Origin: Clostridia bacterium
Lineage (GTDB): Bacteria > Bacillota > Clostridia > Oscillospirales > CAG-272
Direction: 5' to 3'
Assembly (NCBI GenBank): GCA_017428635.1
Contig: JAFRQK010000029.1
Coordinates: 1 to 64,000 of the forward strand
Length of the DNA stretch: 64,000 nucleotides
Shown here: in pieces, positions 17,200 to 25,531 of the stretch
Position numbering within the stretch: the first letter of the stretch is position 1
How the letters are laid out: each line of letters begins with the position of its first letter
Program-made: the position numbers and the translations under genes
Notes under the pieces: generated by a model
What the model was told of the DNA's origin: nothing
Database searches by the model: none
Seen by the model: only the letters and a program-made list of their open reading frames with translations

Positions 17200-18882
17200 C
17201 TATTTCCCTGCAGACCGGTAGAGGAACGTCACTATCTGCGCCCTTGTACACGTAACGTTAGGTGAGAAATGCGTGGGGTCGGTCCCATTTGTAACTCCGT
17301 TCATCGTAGCCCAAATCGTTGGAGTGAAGAAATAATCGAAGACTTTGATGTCAACGAACGGAATGAAAGCGTTTCCGACCGGGTCGGGTTTCCCTTTCGA
17401 CCTCCAGATAAACGTTACGATCTCGCCTCTCGTGCAGCTTTTGTTCGGAGAGAACTTCGTTGCACTCGTTCCGAGAGTGATCCCGTTTTCGACCGCCCAA
17501 AGGACCGCCTTATAGTAATATTCGGTCGATTTCACGTCGGTAAAAGGGTTGTCATTTTTCTCAGGATCGGGTGAACCGGCGGCGCGCCAGAGAAACGTAA
17601 CTACCTGACACCTCGTACAGGCTTCTTTAGGCGAGAATTTCCCCGCTCCGGTGCCGGACGTTATCTCACGGTCGATCGCCCACGTCACCGCATCGGCGTA
17701 GTACTCTCCCGAAGGAACGTCGGAGAAATCTCCCGGTTTCTTTGCTCCGCATCGTAAGCAAGAGCTCTCGCTTCTGTCGGCTCCGAAATAATGTCCAAGC
17801 GGTGAAAAGGTCTTTCGGGTCGACCATCCGCATTTTGTGCAAACTTCATATTCATCCCATCCGGCGCCCGTACATGTCGGTTCTTGCGAGCCGTGCTGTA
17901 CTAAATCGTGACCTGTCGCGGGAATCTCTTTATAAGTCGAATATCCGCATACTACGCAAACCCCGTACTTATCCCACCCGACGTCTATACACCCGGCAGG
18001 CTCTGCTTCGTAGTAAGCGAACCGGTGACCGGCAGGTGGAATCTCCACAAGAGTCGAATAATCGCAGTTTTTGCACGATTCGTAAGGCCCCCAACCGGGT
18101 TCGGTGCAAGTCGGTTCTTTTCCCTCGTGGTATTCAAGATCGTGTGTCGGCCAGAAATACTCTTCAAATACCAATCCGCATGACGCACAACGACTTCGCA
18201 TCATCCCGTCCTCGGTACAACTGTACGTCGGACCGATCACCGTCTCCCACTCGTGATTTGACAACGTAAACGTGACCCCGTCGTCGGTTTTCACGGCGAT
18301 AATTTCTTCGACGTAGTCATAAGGCTTGAATTTCCCGTCCTCAATGGGTCCCGCGTCGAAGCGCGGATCGTTTGAACTCCAGACGATCCCGTTGTAAAAG
18401 TATTGGTTTGACGGTACGTCGGAGTAAGGATTCGGGATCCCGTCGATACCGGGACTCCCGGCCCACCTGTAAACGTAGGTCACTACCTGTCCCCTTCTCA
18501 AAAGCAGATCCGGTTGATACTTATGGTCGTTGGTATTCCGAACTCCGGTCTCGTACGCCCACATAACCGCTTTGTAGAACGGATCGTCCGGACTGACGTC
18601 CTGATAACTTACCGTCAATGAGGGTTCGGGGCACCCCGACGCCCACCAGAGAACGTACATTATGTTACCCAGGGTTATATCGAGAACGAGCGTTTCTTTC
18701 CCGTCCGTTGCGAGATCGCCCGTACTCTCGTAAGAAGAAAGCGCTCTGGCATCTTTGCAGTGCAGTTTGTCGGATTCTGCGGGGCGCCATTTCTCCGCCG
18801 GACCGTCTGCTCCGGCCAATACCGCACATACGGAACAGAGCATAGCCGCGATCAGCACGAAACACAATATCCTTTTTTTCAT
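17200..18882 (-). CDS. SLH surface protein with Cys-rich GH repeats
   Basis: This 560-residue secreted protein starts at the ATG at 18882, preceded by AGAGGT. A signal peptide (MKKRILCFVLIAAMLCSVCA) is followed by an N-terminal region with two SLH-like units (about 70-180) and three SLH repeats at the C-terminus (about 385-560). Between them, about residues 225-385, lie three copies of a roughly 40-residue unit with the pattern PTCT..GW..YE.C..C.YST...IP..GH, plus a degenerate fourth. Each unit has three Cys and a terminal Gly-His, suggesting a small metal-binding or disulfide module. Carrying SLH units at both ends is unusual. It is last in an operon with an ECF sigma factor. Confidence 0.85.
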   Translation of the reverse strand: MKKRILCFVLIAAMLCSVCAVLAGADGPAEKWRPAESDKLHCKDARALSSYESTGDLATDGKETLVLDITLGNIMYVLWWASGCPEPSLTVSYQDVSPDDPFYKAVMWAYETGVRNTNDHKYQPDLLLRRGQVVTYVYRWAGSPGIDGIPNPYSDVPSNQYFYNGIVWSSNDPRFDAGPIEDGKFKPYDYVEEIIAVKTDDGVTFTLSNHEWETVIGPTYSCTEDGMMRSRCASCGLVFEEYFWPTHDLEYHEGKEPTCTEPGWGPYESCKNCDYSTLVEIPPAGHRFAYYEAEPAGCIDVGWDKYGVCVVCGYSTYKEIPATGHDLVQHGSQEPTCTGAGWDEYEVCTKCGWSTRKTFSPLGHYFGADRSESSCLRCGAKKPGDFSDVPSGEYYADAVTWAIDREITSGTGAGKFSPKEACTRCQVVTFLWRAAGSPDPEKNDNPFTDVKSTEYYYKAVLWAVENGITLGTSATKFSPNKSCTRGEIVTFIWRSKGKPDPVGNAFIPFVDIKVFDYFFTPTIWATMNGVTNGTDPTHFSPNVTCTRAQIVTFLYRSAGK

Positions 18883-18928
18883 TTTTACCTCTTCCCCGGG
18901 CAAACGCCCGCTTTTTATCTTTTTTACG

Positions 18929-20602
18929 TCAACCGTGACAAAATGAAACGCGTTTTACGCTGCGAAGGACTTTTCTGATAAATCCGCACCCTTCTCTTCC
19001 GCACATGAAGATCTCCCACACGCGTTTTTGACAATGAGGTGAATCCTCGAAAACGTTATGTACGATTTCTTCGGCAAAAGAAGAGATGAGCAAATGTCCT
19101 TTTTCCCTGCACGTCGCATTCAAAGTTCCGTTATGGTTTTCAAGATACCTCGTCAGAATAGTGGCGATCTGCGCACGCGTTGCTTTACCCTGCGGATTGA
19201 GATACGTTTTGTTCCCGATCTTTTCACCGATGATAAGCCCCGCTTCCGCGACTGCCCATATTACGGCGTCTTTAGCCCATGAACTGATCTTTCCCGAATC
19301 AAAGAAAGATACGCCTCCGTTATCGAGAATCGGTTCACCTTTGTATTTCGCATAGCGATACATCATCGTGCATATCTGTTCTCGAGTCAGCAGAGCGTCG
19401 GGAGAAAACGTGTTTTTCCCGATTCCCTTTACGACGCCCGTTTCCGCCGCCCAGTCTACCGCCTCGCGGTACCAGTCCTTTTTCAAGTCGAAAAAGCCGC
19501 TGTGTTTCGTTGCCTTAGGCATCCCTTCGAGCCGCCAGATGACAGTTACCATCATAGCTCTGGTCATAGTGTCCTCGGGAAGAAAATAAATCCCCTCCGG
19601 AACAGTCGCGGCTCCTTTCATCAACCCATAAGAATAAACGTAGTCAATATACGGGGCAAACCACTTTTTCTCGTCAACGTCTCGAAATGCATTCGTGTGA
19701 TTAACGATCATCGGACTGCTTGTAAAAACGATCGAAGCATCCGCAACTTCGGGCGCAAATCCCTCCGAAATGATCTTCCATTTTTCTTCCGTTGCACCGT
19801 AGACGATCTCCTCAAGAGAAGGGCACTCATAGAATATTTCGTATCCAGCCATATTTACGGAACCCGGGAAAACTACCCGTTTCAGCGATTCACAATGAGA
19901 AAACGCACGATAATCTATGATCTTCACACCATCGGCTATTACCGCCTCCTCAAGAGACGCACACCACGCGAACGCATAATCGAAAATGTGTTCGACACTT
20001 GACGGTATTTCGATCCTCTTAAGAGAAGTACACTCCGAAAAAGCGTTTGATCCGACGTTTCTGACCGTATTGGGAATGATTATGCTCTCAAGAGACGAAT
20101 CCTGCGCAAACAATCCTCCGCTGAGAACGTCCAAGCTGTCCGGCAAGCTGACGGACACAAGAGACGTACAATTTGAGAGAGCGTCCGCGCCGATCTTTTT
20201 CACTCCTGCGGGGAAGCGGAAATCCGTAAGAGACGAGCACCCGGAAAACGCGCTGTCTCCGATCTCTGTCATACTTTCGGGCAAAATAACGTTTTCAAGA
20301 ACCGTGCAGGAGTAAAACGCATACGGTCCTATCGACTTGATCCCCTCCGGGATGACGACTGAGGTTATGTTTCCCGCATTGCTGAACGCGTATTCGCCTA
20401 TCGATACTACCGGTATCCCGTCGATCTCGGAAGGGATGACGACTTCGGCGTCGGTCCCGTAATATCTTTTTATCCTTATCCCTTCGAGTCCCTTAACGTA
20501 ATCGTACCGACTCTCTTCCGATGATACGAGGATCGGCAAAGATGACGATATGAAGATCCACGCTAAAATAAACGAGGTGATTTTCAATATTCTTCCGCTC
20601 AT
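18929..20602 (-). CDS. BspA-like leucine-rich-repeat SLH surface protein
   Basis: This 557-residue secreted protein starts at the ATG at 20602 after AAAGGAAAG. The signal peptide covers about residues 1-28. Residues about 40-290 hold ten or so LRR_5 (BspA/Treponema type) repeats, recognisable as ...IG..AFS.C.SL..V.IP.... Three SLH repeats follow at about 305-490. The last 65 residues are unusual, with Cys pairs (CREKGH, CGREGCG) that resemble the Cys unit of the next gene. LRR_5 proteins mediate adhesion or protein interaction. The gene lies 12 bases after the anti-sigma gene, so its expression is probably tied to the sigma factor. Confidence 0.87.
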   Translation of the reverse strand: MSGRILKITSFILAWIFISSSLPILVSSEESRYDYVKGLEGIRIKRYYGTDAEVVIPSEIDGIPVVSIGEYAFSNAGNITSVVIPEGIKSIGPYAFYSCTVLENVILPESMTEIGDSAFSGCSSLTDFRFPAGVKKIGADALSNCTSLVSVSLPDSLDVLSGGLFAQDSSLESIIIPNTVRNVGSNAFSECTSLKRIEIPSSVEHIFDYAFAWCASLEEAVIADGVKIIDYRAFSHCESLKRVVFPGSVNMAGYEIFYECPSLEEIVYGATEEKWKIISEGFAPEVADASIVFTSSPMIVNHTNAFRDVDEKKWFAPYIDYVYSYGLMKGAATVPEGIYFLPEDTMTRAMMVTVIWRLEGMPKATKHSGFFDLKKDWYREAVDWAAETGVVKGIGKNTFSPDALLTREQICTMMYRYAKYKGEPILDNGGVSFFDSGKISSWAKDAVIWAVAEAGLIIGEKIGNKTYLNPQGKATRAQIATILTRYLENHNGTLNATCREKGHLLISSFAEEIVHNVFEDSPHCQKRVWEIFMCGREGCGFIRKVLRSVKRVSFCHG

Positions 20603-20614
20603 ATTTCTTTCCTT

Positions 20615-21445
20615 TCACTTCAGCGATCCGATAATCGAGATAAGCTCTTCTTCGGAGTCCGCCGTCATAATATACAGCGTCCCGTTCGCGATCCATTCCG
20701 CCTGGCACGCACCGTCGTACGATGATAAGTAAACGTCAAATTCGCCGATCTTGCGATCCGTGGCAGGCAATTCCGATACGGGCGACGGGTATGTGATCTC
20801 GAATTCCCGAACGCCGCCGGACTTCATCACTGCCCTTATCTGCCTATGGGAACCGAAATCGACGGAATCCACGTATTCAACACAGTTCGGGTCGTCAAAA
20901 AGCGGGGACGAGAATCCCACGTCGAACGGGATCGCCTCGAGCGCCGCGGAAAGCGTGCCGAACCGCTCCGCATCGTCAGTTTTGATAATTTCGACCGAAC
21001 CTGCCTCGTCCCGGTATACCTGCTTGTTTGCAAGAGATGAGAAGAAATCCGCCGTCATGGTGAATACGTCGAACCCAAGCGCGTAGCAGGTCACGACGGC
21101 CGCTATCAGTATAACTGCGACAGCGGCGGCCACAGGAAGGACCCTTCCGGCGACCCGCCGTTCCGCAGATGCCTTTCGAGAAGAGGCTTCGGTAAAAGAT
21201 TTGAGATTTTGCTCGACGCGACATTCCGCATACGCGCGTACTTCGTCGGGGTCCTCTCCATTGAGGGCAAGCAATTCCTCGGTCGCCTCCTCTATCAGAC
21301 CGAAGTCGCACTCACCGTCGGGTTTAACCAGTTCCCGATCCCGTATACACCGGATGGCACGTACGAGAGCCGTTTCGGAGAGGATAGAAGACACCTTTTC
21401 CCAGTCGGCGAGAGCCGAATCAAGTTTTTTTACTTTTTCGTTCAT
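20615..21445 (-). CDS. Probable anti-sigma factor, single-pass membrane protein
   Basis: The start is the ATG at 21445, with GGAGG seven bases upstream, giving 276 residues. The N-terminal about 100 residues are cytoplasmic, acidic and helical. One membrane segment follows (VLPVAAAVAVILIAAVVTCY, about 104-123), and the outer domain of about 150 residues ends with a DUF4367-like fold (ELISIIGSLK). The topology and position directly after an ECF sigma gene indicate that it holds the sigma factor at the membrane and releases it on an envelope signal. No zinc-binding HxxxCxxC motif is present, so the family is not the ZAS type. It is followed by two SLH surface genes. Confidence 0.75.
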   Translation of the reverse strand: MNEKVKKLDSALADWEKVSSILSETALVRAIRCIRDRELVKPDGECDFGLIEEATEELLALNGEDPDEVRAYAECRVEQNLKSFTEASSRKASAERRVAGRVLPVAAAVAVILIAAVVTCYALGFDVFTMTADFFSSLANKQVYRDEAGSVEIIKTDDAERFGTLSAALEAIPFDVGFSSPLFDDPNCVEYVDSVDFGSHRQIRAVMKSGGVREFEITYPSPVSELPATDRKIGEFDVYLSSYDGACQAEWIANGTLYIMTADSEEELISIIGSLK

Positions 21446-21507
21446 CTTTTCCTCCGATTTGTCGTTCTGCCCTAATAAATCCCCTGATTCCGTGCGATAA
21501 GCCACAC

Positions 21508-22050
21508 TCAGGATTCAATGTCGGAATCATAGAGCTTTTCGTGGACCGTCCGTTTAATCACGATATCAAGCTTCGCTACTCTTCTTCGGAGGGTGGAGTA
21601 AGGCATACCGAGGTTCGACGATATTTCTTCAAGCGTCTTTTTCTCAACGTACCGGAGTCTGAAAAGTTCCCTATATTCTTCGGGAACGGAATCCCGTATC
21701 TCAAGGATCATATCGTCCTCAGACGTTTCGCTTTTAAAGTAAACGTCGCGCGAGGCAAATTCTTCTCTGTTTTCAACGTCCCCGGGACCGTTGAAAACGT
21801 CAAGTTGATCAAGGAACCGTTTTTTCTTTTTATATTGCTTTTTTATAAAGTTATCAGCAGTTCGATAAAGCCAGTATTTAACGTTTTCGCCGAGCGTCAT
21901 TTTATCCCATTTTCGGTAAAGCGTGACGAAAACGTTGTCAGCCGCTTCCACCGCACAGTCTCTGTCGAAGGAAAGCTTGGTGAGGCAGTATTCGAATATC
22001 GGCGCGTAATATTTTCGATACAGTTCTTCAAATCGTGAAACGTCGAACAT
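21508..22050 (-). CDS. ECF-type RNA polymerase sigma factor
   Basis: This 180-residue sigma-70 family protein has only regions 2 and 4. Region 2 spans about 8-75 (YYAPIFEYCLTKLSFDRDCA, then VKYWLYRTADN), and region 4 about 118-168 with a helix-turn-helix (LRYVEKKTLEEISSNLGMPY). AAGGAG lies 11 bases before the ATG. A consensus TTGACA-16-TATAAT promoter precedes it, so basal transcription is by the housekeeping sigma factor. With the adjacent membrane protein and two surface proteins it forms a four-gene transcript of sensing and surface output. Confidence 0.92.
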   Translation of the reverse strand: MFDVSRFEELYRKYYAPIFEYCLTKLSFDRDCAVEAADNVFVTLYRKWDKMTLGENVKYWLYRTADNFIKKQYKKKKRFLDQLDVFNGPGDVENREEFASRDVYFKSETSEDDMILEIRDSVPEEYRELFRLRYVEKKTLEEISSNLGMPYSTLRRRVAKLDIVIKRTVHEKLYDSDIES

Positions 22051-22088
22051 ACCGCTTCCGTCTCCTTCGATGAGTCTGTTAACAATAT

Positions 22089-22116
22089 ATTATAGGAATG
22101 ACTGTTTTCCTGTCAA
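22089..22116 (-). promoter_or_regulatory. Promoter of the ECF sigma-SLH operon
   Basis: On the minus strand, TTGACA (22116-22111), a 16-base spacer and TATAAT (22094-22089). Both hexamers match consensus. Confidence 0.85.
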
Positions 22117-22203
22117 TAACATATATCCCTCCAAAAAACGACAATAGCCGAAAAAAAAGGACTTTTTTGACCGTTTATCCGGAATGCCAGGGAATCATCC
22201 GTA

Positions 22204-22232
22204 TTGAAGTTTTCTCTCCTTTATGATATCAT
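22204..22232 (+). promoter_or_regulatory. Promoter of the GH29 gene
   Basis: TTGAAG (22204-22209), a 17-base spacer and TATCAT (22227-22232), about 30 bases before the start codon. Confidence 0.7.
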
Positions 22233-22263
22233 ATATTCAACGAAAAACCATCCGAAAGGAATT

Positions 22264-23511
22264 ATGAAAATGATACCGACACCCGAAAAAAGGATCGCCG
22301 AATTCGAGAAAAAAGGATTCGGGATGTTCATCCATTACGGCCTTTACTCGCAGATGGGAAAAGGCGAGTGGATCATGTGCAACGGCCGCATCCCGGACGA
22401 AAAATACCGCGGGCTGTTCGACACGTTCACGGCGAAGGATTTCGACGCGCGGGCGATCGCTCGCCTCGCGAAAAAGTCGGGTATGAACTATATCACCCTG
22501 ACGACGCGCCACCACGAGGGATTCTCCCTCTACGACACAAAGGGGCTCTCCGACTACGACGCGCCTCACGCGCCGGGATGCCGCCGCGACCTGATCCGCG
22601 AATTCGTCGACGCGTGTAATGACGAAGGCATCATGCCCATGTTCTACCACACGACGCTCGACTGGCACGTGAAATCGTTCAACGACGACTTCCCTGCTTA
22701 TCTCAAGTATCTGCGCGACAGCGTCGAGGTGCTCTGCACCGAGTACGGCAAGATCGGCGGGCTTTGGTTCGACGGCAACTGGTCGAAACCGGAGGCGGAC
22801 TGGGAAGAGGACGCGCTTTACGCGACGATCCGCCGCCATCAGCCGGACGCGCTCATCATCAACAACACGGGACTCGGCGCGCAGGGCAAGCTCGGAAACC
22901 CCGAGATCGACAGCGTCACGTTCGAACAGGCGCGGCCGCAGCCCATGAACAGAGAAGGAATGGAAAAGTACGTCGCGGCCGAGATGTGTACTACGATGAA
23001 CGACCACTGGGGCGTCGGTGACAACGACTATAACTACAAGAGTCTGCCCGAACTGATCGAAACGCTCTGCGCCTGCCGCAGGATAGGCGCCAACTTCCTG
23101 TTGAACGTCGGGCCTACGGGCGACGGGGCTATCCTGCCGATGCAGAAGTGCCTGATCGAGGGGATCGGGAACTGGATCGCCGCGTGCGGCGGGTGCATCT
23201 ACGGCGCGAAACCGACCGCTATCGAGGGCGACGGCAAAAACTTCGCTATCGCCGACGGCGGTAAAACTTATTTCTTCATCCACGATCTCGGCATTTTCGG
23301 TCAGGCGCACGTCACCGTCGCCGGAAACGGCGAGGGGATCAAGCATTTCAGAAACGTCAAGGGACGCGTCAAGAGCATTAAATACGTTGACAACGGCGAG
23401 GAGCTGACGTTCATCCAGAAGTGGGACGATCTGTTCATCTACGCTCCCGCTTGCCCGTACGGCTCCAACTACGTGGTCAGAGTCGCCGAAGCGGAGATCG
23501 AAGCGGAATGA
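22264..23511 (+). CDS. Alpha-L-fucosidase, GH29 family
   Basis: This 415-residue TIM-barrel glycosidase has no signal peptide and so acts inside the cell. The start is the ATG at 22264 with AAAGGA directly upstream. Family motifs are FGMFIHYGLYS (20-30), TRHHEGFSLYDT and WFDGNW, with Asp170 as the likely nucleophile. GANFLLNVGPTGDG closes the barrel, and a short beta-rich tail follows. It would release L-fucose or a related 6-deoxy or galacto-configured sugar from oligosaccharides taken up from host or plant glycans. Its stop overlaps the start of the 2-hydroxyacid dehydrogenase gene by 4 bases, so the two are cotranslated. Confidence 0.9.
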   Translation: MKMIPTPEKRIAEFEKKGFGMFIHYGLYSQMGKGEWIMCNGRIPDEKYRGLFDTFTAKDFDARAIARLAKKSGMNYITLTTRHHEGFSLYDTKGLSDYDAPHAPGCRRDLIREFVDACNDEGIMPMFYHTTLDWHVKSFNDDFPAYLKYLRDSVEVLCTEYGKIGGLWFDGNWSKPEADWEEDALYATIRRHQPDALIINNTGLGAQGKLGNPEIDSVTFEQARPQPMNREGMEKYVAAEMCTTMNDHWGVGDNDYNYKSLPELIETLCACRRIGANFLLNVGPTGDGAILPMQKCLIEGIGNWIAACGGCIYGAKPTAIEGDGKNFAIADGGKTYFFIHDLGIFGQAHVTVAGNGEGIKHFRNVKGRVKSIKYVDNGEELTFIQKWDDLFIYAPACPYGSNYVVRVAEAEIEAE

Positions 23512-24455
23512 GGACGGTCATCCTTGACGCGGGGACGCTCGGCGGCGACGTCGACCTCTCCGTGTTTGAAAAGTTCGGTCCGGTAGAGGTTTACGAGAAG
23601 ACCGCGCCCGACGAGGTCGAGGCGCGTCTTGACGGCGCGGATTTCGCCGTTCTGAACAAAGTGAAACTCAACCGCTCCACCGTCGGCGAGACGACGACGC
23701 TGCGGCTCGTCCTGATCGCCGCTACGGGATACGACAACGTCGATCTCGAGTATATGAAAGAGCGCGGCGTAGCGGTCTGCAACGTCGCCGGATATTCGAC
23801 GGACAGCGTGGCGCAGCTCACCGTTACGACTGCGCTTTCGCTCGTCACGAATCTTTACGCGTTCAACTCGTTCGTCAGGAGCGGGGAGTATTCCCGCTCG
23901 GGTGCAGCGAACCGGCTCACTCCGGTCTATCACGAGATCGCAGGGATGACGTGGGGCGTCGTCGGATACGGAAACATCGGGCGGCGCGTCGCCGACGCGG
24001 CGCGGGCGCTCGGGTGCAGCGTGATCGCAGTCAAGAGGACTCCGACCGACGAGGTCGAGTGCGTCCCGGTCGACGAACTGTGCCGGCGGGCGGATATAAT
24101 CTCGCTTCACGTTCCGCTTAACGGCGAGACTCGCGGGATGATAAGCCGCGAGCGGATCGCCATGATGAAAAAAAGCGCGGTCGTCGTCAACGCCGCGCGA
24201 GGCGCGGTCGTCGACGAGGCGGCGCTCTGCGAGGCGGTCGCCGAGGGGCGGCTGCACGGTATCGGGTCGGACGTTTTCTCCTCCGAGCCGTTCGGCGAGG
24301 ACAGCCCGTACTTTGCGGTGAAGGATCTGCCGAACGTGTGCCTGACGCCTCACATGGCGTGGGGATCGTACGAGGCGCGCGTGCGTGTCGTCGACGAAAT
24401 GGTAAAGAACGCCGAGTCGTTCCTTGAAGGAGGAACGAGGTCGCGAATAGTATGA
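23508..24455 (+). CDS. D-isomer-specific 2-hydroxyacid dehydrogenase
   Basis: This is a 315-residue NAD-dependent dehydrogenase. The start ATG overlaps the fucosidase stop (ATGA). Visible features are the Rossmann motif VGYGNIGRRVAD (about 150), the catalytic-region segment VNAARGAVVDEAAL near 228 and the His-bearing LTPHMAWGS near 282. It interconverts a 2-keto acid and a D-2-hydroxyacid. The closest-looking groups are D-lactate/hydroxypyruvate reductases, and the exact substrate is not visible. Coupling to a fucosidase suggests a role in fermenting a product of deoxy-sugar breakdown. The stop is followed within 7 bases by hairpin array B. Confidence 0.9.
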   Translation: MRTVILDAGTLGGDVDLSVFEKFGPVEVYEKTAPDEVEARLDGADFAVLNKVKLNRSTVGETTTLRLVLIAATGYDNVDLEYMKERGVAVCNVAGYSTDSVAQLTVTTALSLVTNLYAFNSFVRSGEYSRSGAANRLTPVYHEIAGMTWGVVGYGNIGRRVADAARALGCSVIAVKRTPTDEVECVPVDELCRRADIISLHVPLNGETRGMISRERIAMMKKSAVVVNAARGAVVDEAALCEAVAEGRLHGIGSDVFSSEPFGEDSPYFAVKDLPNVCLTPHMAWGSYEARVRVVDEMVKNAESFLEGGTRSRIV

Positions 24456-24461
24456 AAAAAT

Positions 24462-24687
24462 GCGCTGGGCCGGCGCAATTCATGAGCCCGCGGAATTATC
24501 CGCGGGCTCAATTCATGATTTTGTGCCTGCACAAAATCAATTCACGTCTCTTTCGACGGAACGGAGAAAGAGACAATTCATTCTTTTGATGAATTGCGGC
24601 TTTCGCCGCATGAAATGATCCCCGCCAAAGCGCGGGGATCGTGAATTGACTGCTCTCGCCGTCATGAATTGAACGCTTTGCGTTCAT
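24462..24687. repeat. Mirrored hairpin array B (AATTCAT spacer, 4+4 hairpins)
   Basis: Left half: four hairpins (stem starts 24462, 24484, 24517 and 24546) are each followed by CAATTCAT or CAATTCAC. The centre is the 7-base TCTTTTG (24182-24188 in hundreds, that is 24582-24588). Right half: four units, each preceded by ATGAATTG, ATGAAATG or GTGAATTG (24589, 24610, 24641, 24664), carry stems GCGGC/GCCGC, GATCCCCGC/GCGGGGATC, a weak GAC/GTC unit and GAACGC/GCGTTC. Stem sequences are unrelated to each other; only the spacer word is conserved. The last unit overlaps the 3' end of the minus-strand isomerase gene and provides its stop codon. Confidence 0.88.
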
Positions 24688-25531
24688 TAAGAAGGGCTCG
24701 GACACGGACCGCCCGTTTGTGCGCCTCGGTCAGGTATTCGAACGGGGTCAGACGGTCGTATCTGCCGCCCGCTCTGCCGGAGGTATCCGCTTTTTTCAAC
24801 TCGAAAGTGAGCGGGCCGCCGAACCCGCATTTTATGAGGCGGCGGGCGACGCTCTCCCAGTCGACCTTGCCGTCGAACGGGAGAAGATGAAGATCGTCGC
24901 GCCACGTTATCACGCCGTCCTCCTCCGTCGCGCCGAAGTTGTCGTTCAGGTGCGTGACGGCGAGACGGTCGCCGTAAAGAGCCGTCTGATCTTTCGCCCC
25001 GTTGTAGCAGATCTCGTGGCCTACGTCCCAGCAGAATCCGACGGAGGGACAATCCTTGAGCGAGTCCATGACCGCTCTCATGTGCTCCTCGCCCTCGGTG
25101 TTCTCAAAGGCGACGGTGATACCGCGCTTTTCGGAGCGTTCGGCGACTTTCGCGAAGTTCCGCAGCGCGTCGCCCTTGTGCTCGCGAAGAGCGGCGTCCG
25201 CCGCGTCGAAATCAAAGCCTATATAGACGTGGCAGACCGTGGCGGGAACGCCGGCGTCAGCCGTGCCGTCGATACAGTCGAGCAGTTCCGACAGCACCTC
25301 GTCGGTCTCTTCTCCCCTGCCCCACATTTTCACGATCTTTCCGAACGGCGCGTGGACGGAACCGTAGGTGAGGCCGAGCCGGTCCGCTTCGCGGCGGTAC
25401 TCGGGCACGTCGGGACCCCACATCGTGAAAAAGCCGTCGAAGCCCGCCTCGCGGACCGTCTCAAGACGCTCGCGCGGGCTGTCTCCGTACGCTTCCGTTA
25501 CGTTGACAAGAAGTTTTCGCGTCGGGCTCAT
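24662..25531 (-). CDS. Sugar phosphate isomerase/epimerase-like TIM-barrel protein
   Basis: This 289-residue protein of the xylose-isomerase-like/AP-endonuclease-2 superfamily binds a metal in a TIM barrel. Metal-ligand segments are VAFENTEG (Glu), CWDVGHE (Asp, His), THLNDNF (His) and LTFELKKA (Glu), all in the expected order. Members isomerise or epimerise keto sugars and inositols; the substrate is not evident. The start ATG overlaps the stop of the upstream SGNH hydrolase by 4 bases. The last codons (KAFNS and stop) are written by the terminal unit of array B, so the C-terminus may have been altered when the array arrived. Confidence 0.85.
   Translation of the reverse strand: MSPTRKLLVNVTEAYGDSPRERLETVREAGFDGFFTMWGPDVPEYRREADRLGLTYGSVHAPFGKIVKMWGRGEETDEVLSELLDCIDGTADAGVPATVCHVYIGFDFDAADAALREHKGDALRNFAKVAERSEKRGITVAFENTEGEEHMRAVMDSLKDCPSVGFCWDVGHEICYNGAKDQTALYGDRLAVTHLNDNFGATEEDGVITWRDDLHLLPFDGKVDWESVARRLIKCGFGGPLTFELKKADTSGRAGGRYDRLTPFEYLTEAHKRAVRVRALLNERKAFNS

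Noticed and set aside
24462..24687. Array B as a CRISPR array
   Set aside because: The repeated word is 7-8 bases and reverses orientation at the centre, and the intervening units are self-complementary. CRISPR repeats are 24-40 bases in one orientation with non-palindromic spacers. No cas gene is present.
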